The notes below the pieces were generated by a model. That model was not told the origin of the DNA. It saw nothing but the letters and a program-made list of their open reading frames with translations, and searched no databases. From Planotetraspora phitsanulokensis (GTDB lineage: Bacteria > Actinomycetota > Actinomycetes > Streptosporangiales > Streptosporangiaceae): a stretch of 64,000 nt of DNA. Shown piece by piece: positions 17,942 through 28,053 of the stretch (the stretch's first letter is position 1; every line of letters starts with the position of its first letter). Position numbers and translations under genes: made by a program. The DNA lies in NCBI RefSeq assembly GCF_016863295.1, contig NZ_BOOP01000039.1, positions 1 through 64,000 of the forward strand. Reading direction: 5' to 3'.

Positions 17942-18364
17942 TCAGCCCGCGAGGACGCCCCGGCGCTCGTACACCTCGGCCGCCTCCCTGACGAGCCGGG
18001 CGCACAGCGTGGCGGAATGGTCCCGCTCCAGCTCCTCGGCGATGGCGGTCAGCTCCCGTTTCGTGGAGGCCCGGGGCCGGAGCGCGTTGTAGATCCGCAG
18101 AACCTCCGCGTCCGGCAGCGTCGTCAGCTCGGCGGCCCTGCGGAAGTTCTGGCCGAGTTGCGGCCTGCCGACGGAGTCGGCGATCCGCGCCTGCAGCCGC
18201 AGCGTCTCCGCCGCGATGCGGAGGTCCTCGGCCGTGACCTCGCCGCCCAGCACGGCCTGCATGGTGATCTCGTCGAGCCGCTTGCCGGTGGGGGTCCTGA
18301 TCAGCTCGGGCCGGTGGGACGCCAGGGGGTAGTCGTGCCGGGGATCCAGATCGGCGGGGGCCAT
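17942..18364 (-). CDS. Diol dehydratase small subunit (PduE-like)
   Basis: 140 aa, first gene of the dehydratase operon. It begins with 'DYPLASHRPELIRTPTGKRL', the characteristic N-terminus of small subunits, followed by 'ITMQAVLGGEVTAEDLRIAA' and helices that include 'ELTAIAEELERDHSATLCAR'. It stabilises the (alpha-beta-gamma)2 enzyme. A ribosome site (AAGGCAGG) lies about 10 nt upstream of ATG 18364. The shared 21-bp motif lies about 120 bp upstream. Confidence 0.93.
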   Translation of the reverse strand: MAPADLDPRHDYPLASHRPELIRTPTGKRLDEITMQAVLGGEVTAEDLRIAAETLRLQARIADSVGRPQLGQNFRRAAELTTLPDAEVLRIYNALRPRASTKRELTAIAEELERDHSATLCARLVREAAEVYERRGVLAG

Positions 18365-18484
18365 GGGCTCGTACCTGCCTTCTCACGCGACTGTGCGGGC
18401 TCGATGCCACGGGAGGCGCCGCTGGCCCAGGCCTCGAGGCCGGGAGTTCGCGGAGGCGTCGACGTGAGGAAGACGATAAGCGTG

Positions 18485-18505
18485 CCGCGTTGCAACGGCG
18501 TTGCG
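18485..18505 (-). promoter_or_regulatory. Predicted operator upstream of diol dehydratase operon, shared with ALDH promoter
   Basis: On the operon's sense strand it reads CGCAACGCCGTTGCAACGCGG. It contains GCAACG twice, 11 bp apart, and the 10-bp palindrome CGTTGCAACG (18488-18497). It matches 22393-22413 at 17 of 21 positions, in the same orientation relative to the downstream gene, and lies about 120 bp before the pduE-like start. The likely binder is the GAF-domain regulator at 20755-22257. Confidence 0.6.
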
Positions 18506-18596
18506 TCGCGAAGACGCGTCCGCGCAGGTCGTGACGGCCGCTGACGCGGTACGGACTCCCCCGTGTCGAGCCCGAGTGCGCGGCCGCCTTATATTG

Positions 18597-18616
18597 GTAA
18601 GTATGCAATTACTTAC
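18597..18616. promoter_or_regulatory. 20-bp palindromic operator at the SDR promoter
   Basis: GTAAGTA-N6-TACTTAC has perfect 7-bp arms. It sits directly after a TATATT-like -10 (18590-18595), so a bound protein would block the SDR start. It also rules out ATG 18603 as the SDR start. The TAAGTA/TACTTA half-site resembles those of HxlR/DUF24-type repressors; the TetR gene downstream of the SDR gene is the only local candidate. Confidence 0.65.
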
Positions 18617-18635
18617 TTATCCGGAAGGCGTGGCG

Positions 18636-19460
18636 GTGAAGAAGACTCTGCTGATCACCGGCAGTTCCCGAGGGCTGGGAAGGGCACTGGCGGAAGCGGC
18701 GCTCGAGCGCGGCCACCGGGTGGTGGTCACCGCTCGCGACGCCGCCGCGGTGCGCGAACTCGTGGAGCAGCATCCGGACGCCGCACGTGCCGTCTCCCTC
18801 GACGTCACCGATCCGCGCGCGGCCGGCGCCGCCGTCCGGACCGCGGTGGAGGAGTTCGGCCGTCTGGACGTTCTGGTCAACAACGCGGGCTATTCCGACG
18901 TCGCCGCCATCGAGGACACCGACCTCGAGGACTTCCGGGCGCAGGTGGAGACCAACCTGTGGGGTGCGGTCCACCTGACCAAGGCCGCCCTGCCGATCTT
19001 GCGCGAGCAGCGCGGCGGGCACATCGTGCAGGTGTCCTCAGTGAGCGGACGGCTCGCGCCAGCCGTCGGCCTGGGGGCGTACGTGACGGCGAAGTTCGCG
19101 CTGGAGGGGTTCTCGGAGGCGCTGGCGGCCGAGGTCGCGCCTTTCGGAGTGAAGGTGACGATCGTGGAGCCGGGCTCCATGGCGACGACTCTCGCCTCGT
19201 CGATGCGGCTGCCGCGGCCCAGCGCACCGTACGCGGAGGCGATGGCGCCGATGCTGGCGCGATACGGCGACCCGCACGCCGCGTACGGCGTGAGCCCCCG
19301 GCGCGCCGCAGAGGTGCTGCTCGGCGTGCTCGAACTGCCGGATCCGCCGCTCTGGCTCCCCCTCTCCGGCGCCGCCCTCGACCGCATCCGCGAGAGCGAG
19401 CAGCGCAAGATCGCCGAGCTGGACCGATGGGAGGATCTCAGTCGGTCGGCCGACGCGTGA
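18636..19460 (+). CDS. Short-chain dehydrogenase/reductase
   Basis: 274 aa from GTG 18636 (GGAAGG 7 nt upstream). An upstream in-frame ATG falls inside the operator palindrome and is rejected. Classical SDR signatures: TGSSRGLG (residues 8-15), NNAG (82-85), catalytic Ser about 135, Tyr149 and Lys153 in 'YVTAK'. It binds NAD(P) and reduces or oxidises a carbonyl/alcohol; the substrate is not evident. A TetR gene follows 103 nt downstream. The promoter carries a strong palindrome, so expression is probably repressed until an inducer appears. Confidence 0.92.
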   Translation: MKKTLLITGSSRGLGRALAEAALERGHRVVVTARDAAAVRELVEQHPDAARAVSLDVTDPRAAGAAVRTAVEEFGRLDVLVNNAGYSDVAAIEDTDLEDFRAQVETNLWGAVHLTKAALPILREQRGGHIVQVSSVSGRLAPAVGLGAYVTAKFALEGFSEALAAEVAPFGVKVTIVEPGSMATTLASSMRLPRPSAPYAEAMAPMLARYGDPHAAYGVSPRRAAEVLLGVLELPDPPLWLPLSGAALDRIRESEQRKIAELDRWEDLSRSADA

Positions 19461-19563
19461 CGACGCCCAGCGCGGCGCGCACCAGCGGGCCGGCGAATCG
19501 CGAACGGGAGACAAGTAACCGACATGACCGACGACACCCGCGACCAGTACTCGACGGTGCCCC

Positions 19564-20178
19564 ATGGCTCCTGACGCCGTAGGTCCGCGTTCCGCCCGGG
19601 ACGCGGCGGCGACACGACGCCGCATCCTCGACGCCGCAACCGCCGAGTTCTCGGCCCTGGGCCTGGCCGGTGCGCGTACCGCCGGCATCGCGGAGAGCGC
19701 CGGGGCGAACCAGCGGATGATCTACGCCTACTTCGGCAACAAGGACGGCCTCTTCGACGCCGTGCTCGAGCACAACATCCTGCTCGTCCAGACCGCCGTG
19801 CCCTTCGACCCGACCGACCTGCCCGGATACGCCCAGCGCGTCTTCGACTTCTACCGCGCCAACCCCCACCTGGTCCGGCTCGAGTTGTGGCAGACCCTGC
19901 AACGCACGGAGTCCATGCGGTCCTCACCTCTGATCAGGTCGGCGCTCGAGCACAAGGTCGCGTCGCTCGAGCAGGCCCAGGCGGCCGGGCTCGTCAGCGC
20001 CGTCCTCCCGGCCGCGCGGCTTCTCGACCACATCCTCACTCTGGCCCACGGTCACCCGATGGACGCCGGGGACGCGGCCACCTGGACCGATGTGCAGCGC
20101 GACGCCCTGGCGGCGGCGGTCGCCGTTCTCACCGGTCAGCCCGCCGGCGGCCGGTCTTACAGCGCGGGCCGTGATTGA
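19564..20178 (+). CDS. TetR-family regulator
   Basis: 204 aa. The helix-turn-helix covers residues 15-60: 'TRRRILDAATAEFSALGLAG', then 'ESAGANQRMIYAYFGNKDGL'. The C-terminal domain is of the TetR_C type with 'VRLELWQTLQRTES'. It lies downstream of the SDR gene on the same strand and may regulate it through the palindrome at 18597-18616 (inference). Its last 22 nt overlap the convergent GNAT gene. Confidence 0.92.
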   Translation: MAPDAVGPRSARDAAATRRRILDAATAEFSALGLAGARTAGIAESAGANQRMIYAYFGNKDGLFDAVLEHNILLVQTAVPFDPTDLPGYAQRVFDFYRANPHLVRLELWQTLQRTESMRSSPLIRSALEHKVASLEQAQAAGLVSAVLPAARLLDHILTLAHGHPMDAGDAATWTDVQRDALAAAVAVLTGQPAGGRSYSAGRD

Positions 20179-20693
20179 GATGGGGGCGTCCCGGCTTCCG
20201 CAGGAGTGCCCGCCGTGGCCCCCGGCGGGCGCACCATGAAGACGTCGACCGGGTCCTCGGCCTCCACAGCGAATCCGTGGCGCTCGTAGAGCCGGCGGGC
20301 GGCGCTGCCCTGCAGGACGTTCAAGCCGACGGCCATGCCCTGCGCGTCGGCCCCCTCCAGCACCGTGCGCAGGACGGCGGATCCCAGCCCCTGGCCCTGA
20401 CGGTCAGGAGCGAGGTAGAAGTGCTCCAGCCACTGCCGGTCTTCCGCGGGCCGGACCGTGACGCATCCCGCGAGTTCGCGGCCGACCATGATGATCGACG
20501 TGTACTGCGGGGAGAAGGAGTCCCGCAGCCGCTGCCGCACCCGGTGCTCGTCGTAGCGCCCGAGGCGTTCCAGATCCGGACGCATGACCGTGGCCCGCAA
20601 CTCCACGAGCACCTCGATGTCCGCCGTCACCGCGGAGCGCAACACCCAGCCCGTGGCAGGCACCGCCGTGTCCGGTCGCGTCTTGATCGCCAT
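20157..20693 (-). CDS. GNAT-family N-acetyltransferase
   Basis: 178 aa. The GNAT core lies at about residues 20-150: 'LEHFYLAPDRQGQGLGSAVL' is the acetyl-CoA pyrophosphate-binding motif A (Q/R-x-x-G-x-G/A), followed by 'LNVLQGSAARRLYERHGF' (motif B). The last 28 residues are Pro/Thr-rich and probably disordered. It transfers an acetyl group from acetyl-CoA to an unknown amine. It converges on the TetR gene with a 22-nt overlap of the 3' ends. Confidence 0.9.
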   Translation of the reverse strand: MAIKTRPDTAVPATGWVLRSAVTADIEVLVELRATVMRPDLERLGRYDEHRVRQRLRDSFSPQYTSIIMVGRELAGCVTVRPAEDRQWLEHFYLAPDRQGQGLGSAVLRTVLEGADAQGMAVGLNVLQGSAARRLYERHGFAVEAEDPVDVFMVRPPGATAGTPAEAGTPPSQSRPAL

Positions 20694-20754
20694 GGGCGGA
20701 GTATGACAGTCCGCCTCCTCTGAACGGGTATGGGGGCGTCCCCATCCCGTCCCG

Positions 20755-22257
20755 TCAGCCGTCCTCGGCGAGGAGCCAGGCCAGCCTGGCCGCGGCGACC
20801 GCCTGTCGCGGGTCGCCTGGGTGCAGTTCTCCGGCGAGCCGCTCGAAGACCTCGATGTCGTCGCCGCCCGGCTCGCTCTGGCCGAACGTCCACAGGGCTT
20901 CGAGGTCGTGGTGGTCGAGGACCGCCCTCCGCAGCGCCGCGAGCAGTTGGTAGCTTTCCGCCCGGACCGCGGGGGCCTCGGACTGGGCGAGCAGCGGTGC
21001 GTGACAGGCCGCCACCGCCGCCCGGACGTCGCCCGACCGCAGCGCGGCCCGCACGCCCAGGAAGTCGGCGTCGACGTCCGCCCGCAGCCGGTAGCGCCCG
21101 GGATCGATGACGGACTCGCCGGCCAGTGCCCGGAGCCGGTGGATCTCCGAGCGCGCCGTGGTGGGATTGCCCGCGTCGCCGTACAGATGCAGCGCGAGTT
21201 GTTCGGCGGTCAGGCCCGCGGGGTGCAGGGCGAGCACGGCGAGCAGTTCGGCTCGCCGCAGGGTCAGCGGGAGCTCGCGGCCGTCCAGCACGGCCACCGG
21301 CCGATCGCCGAGGAACGACAACGAGAGTTTGGGCCGGCGCGCGGCGGCCCGCCTCGAGGCGGGGACGCGGACCAGATATCCCTCCGGCAGCGGCTCGACC
21401 AGCGCCTCGAGCCCGTCGTCGAGGACGACCCGGTCGGCCCCGGGCGGTACGGGTATGCGGCAGGGCCATCGGCTGTCCGGCTGGGCGGCGACGACCCGGC
21501 CGGACCGGGTCAGCAGTGCGCCCGGCTCGCCGCGCAGGCCCGCCAGGTGCCGCATGTTCGCGGAGCGCAGCCGCTCGTCCCGGACCTCCATCAGATCGCG
21601 AAGACGCGCCTCGGCGAGCTGTGCGGCCGCGTTGACCAGGCAGACCACGGCCGGGTGCAACGTGTGGAGCGGCCCGCTGACGTCGACGGCACCGAGGATC
21701 GCGCCGGTGTCGGGGTCGTGTACGGGCGCGGCCGCGCAGGTCCAGGGGTGGTACGCGCGCACGAGATGCTCGGCGGAATAGATCTGCACCGGGCCGCCGA
21801 CCGCCAGCGCGGTGCCCATCGCGTTGGTCCCGATGGCGGCCTCGGCCCAGAGCGTGCCCTCGAACAGCCCGACCCGGTCCGCCCGCAGGCGGATGTCGGC
21901 CGGCCCCTCGCGCCACAGGATCGCGCCGTCCGCGTCGGTGACGATCATGACGTGCCGGGACTCGTCCGCGATGCCGACGAGCAGTTCGCGCAGCATCGGC
22001 ACCACGTCGTGCAGCGGGTGGGCCGCGCGCACGTCGGCCACCTCGGCCGATCCGTAGACGATCGGCGGCCGGTAGTGGTCCGGGTCCACGTGCGCGGCCA
22101 GCGAGCGCCGCCAGGACTCGGAGATCATCGGGCGGGGCGGCGCGGGCGGTTTCGCGCCGCTGAGAACGGCCTCGCGGACCTGCTGCAGCAGGCGGAACTG
22201 CGTTCCCGGATCCGGTGACAGACGAGCGGCCGTGATCCCGGTGGTTTCGACGTCCAT
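20755..22257 (-). CDS. GAF-domain transcriptional regulator (AcoR-like sensor, no sigma-54 module)
   Basis: 500 aa from ATG 22257 (GGAG 6 nt upstream). Residues about 75-225 form a GAF sensor of the AcoR type ('[20 protein letters not shown]', '[20 protein letters not shown]'). The AAA+ sigma-54 activator domain of true AcoR is absent. Instead, residues about 300-400 ('[20 protein letters not shown]', '[20 protein letters not shown]') form a winged-helix SARP/OmpR-like DNA-binding domain, then helical repeats. Proteins of this kind often lie beside acetaldehyde-type dehydrogenases in actinobacteria. It diverges from the ALDH gene and probably binds 22393-22413 and 18485-18505. Confidence 0.85.
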   Translation of the reverse strand: MDVETTGITAARLSPDPGTQFRLLQQVREAVLSGAKPPAPPRPMISESWRRSLAAHVDPDHYRPPIVYGSAEVADVRAAHPLHDVVPMLRELLVGIADESRHVMIVTDADGAILWREGPADIRLRADRVGLFEGTLWAEAAIGTNAMGTALAVGGPVQIYSAEHLVRAYHPWTCAAAPVHDPDTGAILGAVDVSGPLHTLHPAVVCLVNAAAQLAEARLRDLMEVRDERLRSANMRHLAGLRGEPGALLTRSGRVVAAQPDSRWPCRIPVPPGADRVVLDDGLEALVEPLPEGYLVRVPASRRAAARRPKLSLSFLGDRPVAVLDGRELPLTLRRAELLAVLALHPAGLTAEQLALHLYGDAGNPTTARSEIHRLRALAGESVIDPGRYRLRADVDADFLGVRAALRSGDVRAAVAACHAPLLAQSEAPAVRAESYQLLAALRRAVLDHHDLEALWTFGQSEPGGDDIEVFERLAGELHPGDPRQAVAAARLAWLLAEDG

Positions 22258-22392
22258 GGTGCACTCCGCGGCGGCCCTGAGGGGCGCGTCAGGGCTGCCG
22301 TCGCCGACGGTGGCCGGGATCGCACCCGCGTCCTCGGCGCGACGTGGCGCCGGCGAGCGCGTGCGAGCGGCGCCGTGCCCGCGCCTCCCCCG

Positions 22393-22413
22393 TGCAACGA
22401 CGCTGCAACGCCG
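22393..22413 (+). promoter_or_regulatory. Predicted operator upstream of ALDH-DUF779 operon
   Basis: TGCAACGACGCTGCAACGCCG carries GCAACG twice with an 11-bp period, one helical turn. It is 65 bp before the ALDH start and 136 bp before the divergent GAF regulator. It matches the diol dehydratase site at 17 of 21 positions in the same orientation relative to transcription. Direct repeats in phase on one helix face suit a dimeric or tandem activator. Confidence 0.65.
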
Positions 22414-22477
22414 ATTTCCCTACCTTCGGCGTATTCCCCTGTCTCACGATAATTCAGCATTTGGGGAGGTCAGGAGG

Positions 22478-24001
<1,524 letters not shown>

Positions 24002-24003
24002 TC

Positions 24004-24399
24004 GTGGAGACGACGGAGGGCCGGGCGGCACGGGTGGACGTCACCGAGCCCGCGGCCGCTCTGCTGCGACGGCTCACCGCGGAGCACGGCCCGCTGATGT
24101 TCCACCAGTCGGGCGGATGTTGCGACGGCAGCGCGCCGATGTGCTACCCGGCGGGAGAGTTCCGCACCGGAGCCGCCGACGTCCATCTCGGAGACCTCAC
24201 GGTCGACGGCGTCGCCGCACCGATTCCGGTGTGGATGTCGGCGTCCCAGTTCGAGTACTGGCGGCACACGCACATCACCATCGACGTGGTGCCCGGCAGA
24301 GGCGCCGGGTTCTCGTTGGAGGCCCCCGAGGGGGTGCGCTTCCTGACCCGCTCTCGGCTGCTCACCCCTGGAGAGCTCGCCGTACTCGGCGACGCCTGA
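24004..24399 (+). CDS. DUF779 protein
   Basis: 131 aa from GTG 24004, two nt after the ALDH stop; no good ribosome site is visible, so translation is probably coupled. 'HGPLMFHQSGGCCDGSAPMC' and 'PVWMSASQFEYWRHTHITID' are hallmarks of DUF779, which is almost always encoded next to AcoD/ExaC-type aldehyde dehydrogenases. The clustered cysteines (CCDGS...MC) suggest metal binding or thiol protection of the dehydrogenase; this is inference. Confidence 0.9.
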   Translation: METTEGRAARVDVTEPAAALLRRLTAEHGPLMFHQSGGCCDGSAPMCYPAGEFRTGAADVHLGDLTVDGVAAPIPVWMSASQFEYWRHTHITIDVVPGRGAGFSLEAPEGVRFLTRSRLLTPGELAVLGDA

Positions 24400-24531
24400 C
24401 GACTCGTCATGAACCGCCGGGGAGACATGAGGGTGGGGTGGCCGGGGCGCGGCCACCCCACCCGATCCCGGTGACGGTGCGGATATCCGGTCTCACAGCG
24501 TCCTCGGGAGTCTTGGGAGGGGCGGAAGCGC

Positions 24532-26026
24532 CTAGCCTCCGATCTGGGCGCAGACCGCCTTCACCTCGGTGTAGGCCTCCAGCGCCTCGTGGCCCATCTC
24601 GCGCCCCCAGCCCGACTGCTTGTAGCCGCCGAAGGGCAGGGCGGCGTCGAAGACGTTGTAGCAGTTGATCCAGACGGTTCCCGCCCGGATCTTCCCGGCC
24701 AGCGTGTGCGCCTTGGCGATGTCTCGCGTCCAGATGCCGGCTCCCAGCCCGAAGCTGGTGGCGTTGGCCTGGGCGGCGATCTCGTCCAGGTCGGAGAACG
24801 GCGCGGCGACCACGACCGGCCCGAAGATCTCCTCCCGGACGACCTTCATGTCGGGGCGGGCTCCCGTGAGGACCGTGGGCTCCACGAAGTACCCGCGGTC
24901 GCCGTGCCGCCTCCCGCCGACCCGTGTCTCGGCGCCCTCGCTGCGGCCGGACTCCAGGTAGCCGGTGACCCGGCGCAACTGCTCGTCGGAGACCAGCGGG
25001 CCCATCTGGGTGTCGGCCTCCAGCCCGGAGCCGAGCTTGATCCCGCGGGCGATCTCGGACACGCCGTCGACCACCTCGTCGAACCTGCTCTCGTGCACGA
25101 ACAGCCGCGATCCCGCCACGCAGCACTGGCCGTGGTTGAAGAAGATCGCGTTCGCCGCGCCCGCGATGGCGATCTCGGGGTCGGCGTCGTCGAACACGAC
25201 ATTGGGGCTCTTCCCGCCGAGTTCGAGGGTGACCTTCTTCAGGTTCCCGGCCGCGGCGTGCACGATCAGCTTGCCGACCTCCGTGGAACCGGTGAAGGCG
25301 ACCTTGTCGACGTCGTCGTGCGCGGCCAGCGCCGCACCGGCGGTCTCGCCGTACCCGGGGAGGACGTTGACCACCCCGTCCGGCACCCCGGCCTCGGCGA
25401 TCAGCTCGGCGAGCCGCAGCGCCGACAGCGGGGTCTGCTCGGCGGGCTTGAGGATCACCGTGTTCCCGGTCGCGAGGGCGGGCCCCAGCTTCCAGGCCGC
25501 CATCAGCAGCGGGAAGTTCCAGGGGATGATCTGGCGCGACCACGCCGACCGGCTCGCGCAGGGTGTAGGCGTGGAACCCCGCACCCGGCATGTACGGCAC
25601 ATTGAGCGAGATGGTGTTTCCCTCGATCTTCGTCGCCCAGCCCGCCATGTAGTGAAACAGGTCGGCAGCCAGCGGGACGTCCGCCGCCCGTGCAACGGCC
25701 AGGGGCTTGCCGTTGTCCAGCGACTCCAGTTGGGCGAGTTCCTCGGCGTGCTCGAGGATCAGATCACCGATCTTCCAGATGATCCGTCCGCGCTGCGAGG
25801 CGGTCATGCGGGACCACGGCCCGGAGAAGGCCCTGCGGGCCGCGAGCACCGCGCGGTTCACGTCCTCGGCGTCGGCCTCGGCGACGTGCGCCAGCGTCTC
25901 GCCGGTCGCCGGATTGGGAGTGGCGAACGTCTTGCCGGAGGCCGCGTCCACCCATCGCCCGTCGATGAAGAGCTGCCGCGGAGTGGCTACGAAGTCCTCG
26001 ACGCTCTTTTCCAGGGTCACCGTCAT
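24532..26026 (-). pseudogene. Aldehyde dehydrogenase gene interrupted by a +1 frameshift
   Basis: The frame from ATG 26026 (GGGAG upstream) encodes the first ~165 residues of an ALDH ('ATPRQLFIDGRWVDAASGKT' to 'FHAYTLREPVGVV'). Homology continues in another frame from '[20 protein letters not shown]' to the stop at 24532. The span of 1495 nt is one more than a multiple of three; the surplus base lies at about 25534-25537 (sense GTCGCGCCAGATC where GTC-GGN-CAG-ATC is usual). Repaired, it would be 497 aa with Cys in 'HGQCCVAGSRLFV' and Glu in '[13 protein letters not shown]'. Both halves are otherwise intact, so the lesion is either recent or a sequencing error. It diverges from the PadR gene. 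Confidence 0.88.
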
Positions 26027-26111
26027 CAGTGTCGGCTCCCATCTGTTCAGAGGGCGCTCTTCCGGCCGCACCACGTGCCGGCGGTAAGCCGGCCTTGGGG
26101 GTCGGGCGAGC

Positions 26112-26134
26112 CAGTAGTCACAATGAGACTACTG
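26112..26134. promoter_or_regulatory. 23-bp palindromic operator between ALDH and padR-like gene
   Basis: CAGTAGTC-N7-GACTACTG has perfect 8-bp arms. It lies 39 bp before the PadR start and 86 bp before the divergent ALDH start. Length, spacing and position fit an autoregulatory PadR operator that could also control the dehydrogenase. Confidence 0.7.
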
Positions 26135-26172
26135 ACGGTGTGAGAACACAAGAGGCCTCTACTCTTGGATGT

Positions 26173-26691
26173 GTGGAGCCGCCCCCGTTGTCGTTCACCG
26201 AATGGCTGGTGCTGGCCCTCGTCGCCGAAGGCCCCACCCATGGGTTCGCGATCGCCAGGCTCACCGGGCCCTCCGGCCCCGTCGGGGCGATCTGGCAGGT
26301 TCCCAAGCCGCTTGTCTACCGCGCGTGCGGCCGGTTGTCCGATCTCGCCCTGATCCAGCCGGCGGGAACCGCTCCCGGCGACGGCGGGCCGGACCGCAAC
26401 CTCGTCGCCGCGACCTCCACCGGGCTGGCCGTCGTGCAGGCCTGGCTGGTGCGACCGGTGAGGCACATCCGCGACATCCGCTCGGAGCTCCTGGTCAAGC
26501 TCGCCCTCCTCGACCGCGCCGGCGTCAGCCCCGAGCCGTTGCTGGAGGCCCAGCGTGAACACCTGGCGCCGATCATCAGCGGTCTCGAGCGGCGCCTGGA
26601 CCATGCCACCGGGTTCGACCGCACGCTGACCTCCTGGCGGTACGAGACCGCCCAGGCGACCATGCGGTTCCTGCGGGCCGTCACGGGCTGA
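26173..26691 (+). CDS. PadR-family transcriptional regulator
   Basis: 172 aa from GTG 26173; the ribosome site is weak. 'LSFTEWLVLALVAEGPTHGF' and 'AIWQVPKPLVYRACGRLSDL' are the PadR winged-helix domain (residues about 5-80). The C-terminal half is helical ('ELLVKLALLDRAGVSPEPLL'), as in Vir-like PadR dimerisation domains. It probably represses itself and the divergent aldehyde dehydrogenase through the palindrome at 26112-26134. Phenolic or aldehyde-responsive control is common in the family; the ligand here is unknown. Confidence 0.9.
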   Translation: MEPPPLSFTEWLVLALVAEGPTHGFAIARLTGPSGPVGAIWQVPKPLVYRACGRLSDLALIQPAGTAPGDGGPDRNLVAATSTGLAVVQAWLVRPVRHIRDIRSELLVKLALLDRAGVSPEPLLEAQREHLAPIISGLERRLDHATGFDRTLTSWRYETAQATMRFLRAVTG

Positions 26692-26706
26692 GCACCCGTC
26701 GCGGGA

Positions 26707-27915
26707 TCACGCCGCGCGGGTGAGCTCCCGCGCCCGCACCCGGGCCCAGGTCTCCGCGGCCAGCACGGCGTCGACGGTCATCTCGCCGTCCGCCCGGTCG
26801 TGTTCGCTCATCACGCGTTCGACCGTGTCGGTGATCGCGAGGAACGGCAGGCGCCCGGCGAGGAAGGCCGCGACGCACTCCTCGTTGGCGGCGTTGAAGA
26901 CCGCGGGCGTCGTTCCCCCCGCCTGTCCGGCGGCGCACGCCAGACCGAGGCCCGGGAAGGCGTCGTGGTCGACGGGAAGGAACTCCCAGGAGGACGCCCT
27001 GGTCCAGTCGCACGCGGGCGCCGCGTCCGCCACACGGTCGGGCCACGACATCCCCAGGGCGAGCGCCATGCGGATGTCCGGCGGGGCGACCTGGGCCAGG
27101 GTCGAACCGTCGTGGAACTCGACCATGGAGTGGACCATCACCTGCGGGTGGACGACGACCTCGATCCGGTCGAAGGGGATGTCGAACAGGAGATGGGCCT
27201 CGATGACCTCCAGGCCCTTGTTGACCAGGTTCGCGCAGTTGACCGTGATGACCGGCCCCATGTTCCAGACCGGGTGGGCGAGAGCCTGCTCGGCGGTGAC
27301 GTCCGCCATCTCGGCCCGGCTGAGCCCGCGGAAGGGGCCGCCGCTGGCGGTGACGATCAGGCGCCGCACCTCGCCCGGCTTCCCGCCCTGGAGGCACTGG
27401 AAGAGCGCGGAGTGCTCGGAGTCGACGGGGATGATCTGGCCGGGCGCGGCCAGCTTCCTGACCAGAGCTCCCCCGACGATGAGCGATTCCTTGTTCGCGA
27501 GGATCAGCCTGCTGCCGGACTCCAGCGCGGCCAGGGTGGGCGCGAGGCCGACAGAGCCGGTGATTCCGTTGAGCACCGCGTCACAGGGCAACGAGGCGAG
27601 TCGCGTCGCGGCGTCGGGACCGTAGACGATCTCCGGTACGGAGGACGCGACAGAGCCGCGGCCACGCCGCGCGGCCTCCTCCCGCAGCGCGGTCTCCAGC
27701 CTGTGCGCGCCGTCGGCCGCGGCGATGCCCACGTGACCGACCTCCAGGTCGAGCGCCTGCCGGGCGAGGAGGTCGACGTCCCCGCCGCCGGCGGCGACGG
27801 CCACGACGCGGAAGCGCCCGGGGTTGCGCCGGATGACGTCGATCGCCTGGGTGCCGATCGATCCGGTCGACCCGAGAAGGACGAGGCTGCGCGGCTCACC
27901 GTGGGCTGAGGTCAT
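26707..27915 (-). CDS. dxr: 1-deoxy-D-xylulose 5-phosphate reductoisomerase
   Basis: 402 aa, full length. NADPH motif GSTGSIG (residues 15-21). Substrate and metal region: '[16 protein letters not shown]', '[16 protein letters not shown]' (metal ligands Asp, Glu), 'TASGGPF', '[20 protein letters not shown]' and 'NAANEECV'. It converts DXP to 2-C-methyl-D-erythritol 4-phosphate, the committed step of MEP isoprenoid synthesis. It stands alone here, convergent with the PadR gene and divergent from a truncated haemoglobin gene. Confidence 0.98.
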   Translation of the reverse strand: MTSAHGEPRSLVLLGSTGSIGTQAIDVIRRNPGRFRVVAVAAGGGDVDLLARQALDLEVGHVGIAAADGAHRLETALREEAARRGRGSVASSVPEIVYGPDAATRLASLPCDAVLNGITGSVGLAPTLAALESGSRLILANKESLIVGGALVRKLAAPGQIIPVDSEHSALFQCLQGGKPGEVRRLIVTASGGPFRGLSRAEMADVTAEQALAHPVWNMGPVITVNCANLVNKGLEVIEAHLLFDIPFDRIEVVVHPQVMVHSMVEFHDGSTLAQVAPPDIRMALALGMSWPDRVADAAPACDWTRASSWEFLPVDHDAFPGLGLACAAGQAGGTTPAVFNAANEECVAAFLAGRLPFLAITDTVERVMSEHDRADGEMTVDAVLAAETWARVRARELTRAA

Positions 27916-28053
27916 GATCGGATGCTATCGGCGCCCTCCCGGCCTCCTCGCGGCCGGTTCGTTTCCGGCGCGACATACCTGGGCGTCCTCCGTTGCATGC
28001 GGAACGATGGAGAACGCTGGCCCGCCGTGGATCACTCTGGTAATGATGTAATC

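Noticed and set aside
18365-18600. Cobalamin riboswitch upstream of the B12 dehydratase operon
   Set aside because: I looked for the B12-box core GCCACTG and its stem context on the reverse strand and did not find it. The leader is short; control more likely involves the 18485-18505 motif.
18603-18635. ATG 18603 as SDR start
   Set aside because: It overlaps the operator palindrome, lacks a ribosome site and would add residues before the Rossmann fold.
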